Part shown: piece after piece, positions 62,515 to 64,000 of the stretch
How positions within the stretch are numbered: position 1 is the first letter of the stretch
How the letters are laid out: each line of letters begins with the position of its first letter
Source of the DNA: Dyadobacter subterraneus
GTDB taxonomy: Bacteria; Bacteroidota; Bacteroidia; Cytophagales; Spirosomataceae
Assembly (NCBI RefSeq): GCF_015221875.1
Contig: NZ_JACYGY010000001.1
Location: 4,628,501-4,692,500, forward strand
DNA: 64,000 bases
Direction of reading: 5' to 3'
The notes under the pieces: model-generated
The model's input: only the letters and a program-made list of their open reading frames with translations
Database searches by the model: none
What the model was told of the DNA's origin: nothing
Position numbers and translations under genes: made by a program

Positions 62515-64000
62515 ATGTCAAATTCTTTAATTTTTATTGTCCTTCTATCTGATATCATCGCACTGGGTGTGGGGGTATTTGCAGGTAAATACATTTTCAA
62601 AAAGTCATTCGATCAAAAAGAAAAAGAAGCCCAGGACAGGGCTGCAGAGATCGTACGCAATGCCGAGCAATCAGCTGAAAATATCAAAAGAGACCGTATT
62701 CTCGAAGCAAAAGAAAAGTATCTGCGACTGAAAACTGAATTTGAAGAGGAATCGAACAAGAAAAGAGTAATTCTTCAAACCAACGAACAAAAGCTAAAAC
62801 AGCGCGAACAAAGTCTTCAGCAAACGGTTGAGCAAAGCAAACGCAAAGAAGCTGAGCTGGAAACGCTTAAAAATAACTTAAACCATCAGCTGGAAACCGC
62901 TACTAAAAAGCGGGAAGAAGCAGAAAAAATGCTAAGTCAGCAAGTTTCCCAACTTGAAAAACTGGCTAATTTGACGGCTGATCAGGCAAGAGAACAACTG
63001 GTGGATGCCTTGAAAGCAGAAGCTGATACAAGAGCAGGTTCTTACGTGAAAAGTGCGATGGAAGAAGCCCGTCTTACTGCCACGAAAGAAGCTAAGAAAA
63101 TCGTTATCGAAACAATCCAGCGTACAGCCGCGGAACATGCGATTGAAAACTGCGTATCTGTTTTCAATATTGAAAATGACGATATCAAAGGTAAAATCAT
63201 TGGACGTGAAGGACGAAATATTCGTGCTTTGGAAGCTGCAACAGGGGTTGAAATTATTGTAGATGATACCCCGGAAGCGATTGTAATTTCCGGATTTGAT
63301 CCGGTTCGCCGTGAAATTGCCCGTCTTTCTTTACACCGTTTGGTTCAGGATGGGCGTATTCACCCTGCACGTATTGAAGAAGTTGTTGCGAAAACGCGTA
63401 AAAATATTGACGACGAAATCGTTGAAATTGGTGAGCGTACCGTCATCGATATGGGTATTCATGGTCTTCACCCTGAGCTTGTAAAAATGATCGGACGTAT
63501 GCGCTTCCGTTCATCTTACGGACAAAATCTTTTACAGCATTCGAGAGAAGTTGCAAAGCTTTGTGCAACTATGGCGTCGGAATTAGGGTTAAATACTAAA
63601 CTGGCAAAACGTGCCGGTCTTTTACACGATATTGGAAAAGTTTGGCCGGAAGAATCAGATTTGCCGCACGCAATTCTGGGTATGGAACTTGCCAAAAAAT
63701 TCAAGGAAAATCCGGAAGTATGTAATGCAATCGGAGCTCACCATGATGAAATTGAAATGACAAGTATCTTGTCTCCAATCATTCAGGTGTGTGATGCGAT
63801 TTCAGGATCACGTCCGGGTGCCCGTCGCGAGATGATGGAATCTTACATTCAGCGTCTGCGTGACCTTGAAAATATGGCCATGTCGTTTGATGGTGTTGAG
63901 AAATGTTACGCCATTCAGGCTGGTCGCGAACTTCGTGTGATCATCGATGCCGATAACGTTTCTGATGAAAAAGCGGGTATGCTTTCTTTTGATATCTCGC
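62515..64000 (+). CDS. rny: Ribonuclease Y, 5' part (cut by window end)
   Basis: The frame starts at ATG 62515 and runs open to the end (495 codons). It has an N-terminal membrane helix (about 4-25), a long coiled coil (about 30-180), a KH domain ([24 protein letters not shown]) and an HD domain with LLHDIGK near residue 368 as the metal site. It is a membrane-anchored endoribonuclease that starts mRNA decay. Only the last 25 or so residues should be missing. Confidence 0.97.
   Translation, partial: MSNSLIFIVLLSDIIALGVGVFAGKYIFKKSFDQKEKEAQDRAAEIVRNAEQSAENIKRDRILEAKEKYLRLKTEFEEESNKKRVILQTNEQKLKQREQSLQQTVEQSKRKEAELETLKNNLNHQLETATKKREEAEKMLSQQVSQLEKLANLTADQAREQLVDALKAEADTRAGSYVKSAMEEARLTATKEAKKIVIETIQRTAAEHAIENCVSVFNIENDDIKGKIIGREGRNIRALEAATGVEIIVDDTPEAIVISGFDPVRREIARLSLHRLVQDGRIHPARIEEVVAKTRKNIDDEIVEIGERTVIDMGIHGLHPELVKMIGRMRFRSSYGQNLLQHSREVAKLCATMASELGLNTKLAKRAGLLHDIGKVWPEESDLPHAILGMELAKKFKENPEVCNAIGAHHDEIEMTSILSPIIQVCDAISGSRPGARREMMESYIQRLRDLENMAMSFDGVEKCYAIQAGRELRVIIDADNVSDEKAGMLSFDIS

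Overview
The window looks like chromosome of an aerobic, pigmented Bacteroidota of the order Cytophagales, closest in flavour to Dyadobacter/Spirosoma relatives (inferred from gene content and style, not from a search). Supporting signs are promoters of the Bacteroidetes type (TTG, about 19-21 bases, TAnnTTTG), scarce Shine-Dalgarno sequences, a flexirubin/aryl-polyene type pigment cluster with a Flavobacterium-like tyrosine ammonia-lyase, a carotenoid lycopene cyclase, a membrane pyrophosphatase fused to an OmpA domain, and many secreted or lipoprotein enzymes.

Layout. 1-5.8 kb: the 5' part of a sorbosone/sugar dehydrogenase-like gene, an extremely acidic small protein, then a GH2 beta-mannosidase and a cellobiose/mannobiose 2-epimerase that could act together on beta-mannosides. 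6-17.4 kb: mixed housekeeping and accessory genes (DUF885 lipoprotein, dienelactone hydrolase with a Bcr/CflA exporter, lycopene cyclase, Tat-exported Gfo/Idh/MocA oxidoreductase, lectin-like protein, SAM methyltransferase, OmpA protein, PAS-LuxR regulator, an orphan small protein). 17.5-21.3 kb: pyrophosphatase-OmpA fusion and an MtfA-like peptidase.

21.3-42.4 kb is the centrepiece: a divergent pigment biosynthesis locus. Leftward run: tyrosine ammonia-lyase, FabG-type ketoreductase, three intact ketosynthases, three degenerate ketosynthase-like proteins (one of them at 41-42 kb behind glpD), two acyl carrier proteins, two hotdog dehydratases, a thioesterase, an LpxL-type acyltransferase, a NodB deacetylase, a LolA-like carrier and a GT2-DUF2062 protein. 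Rightward run: an MMPL exporter-PlsC acyltransferase-methyltransferase triple fusion, a CrtI-like oxidoreductase and a flavin halogenase-like enzyme. Together they would make an aryl-polyene acid from tyrosine via 4-coumarate, tailor it, attach it to a lipid or sugar carrier and move it to the outer membrane. No DarA/DarB dialkylresorcinol enzymes and no coumarate-activating ligase are visible here, so the pathway is either split over the genome or makes a different end product.

42.4-64 kb: mostly core genes: glpD, a BON-LysM protein, rpsF-rpsR-rplI with a candidate S6:S18 autoregulatory leader, YggS, a GT9 glycosyltransferase, mrdA-rodA, an NFACT (RqcH-like) protein, a Cds1-like PLP enzyme, pheT, zapA with a coiled-coil partner, and rny cut by the window end. 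Two small PIN-domain toxin-antitoxin pairs lie at 49.5 and 56.4 kb. No tRNA, rRNA, CRISPR array, transposase or prophage was seen.
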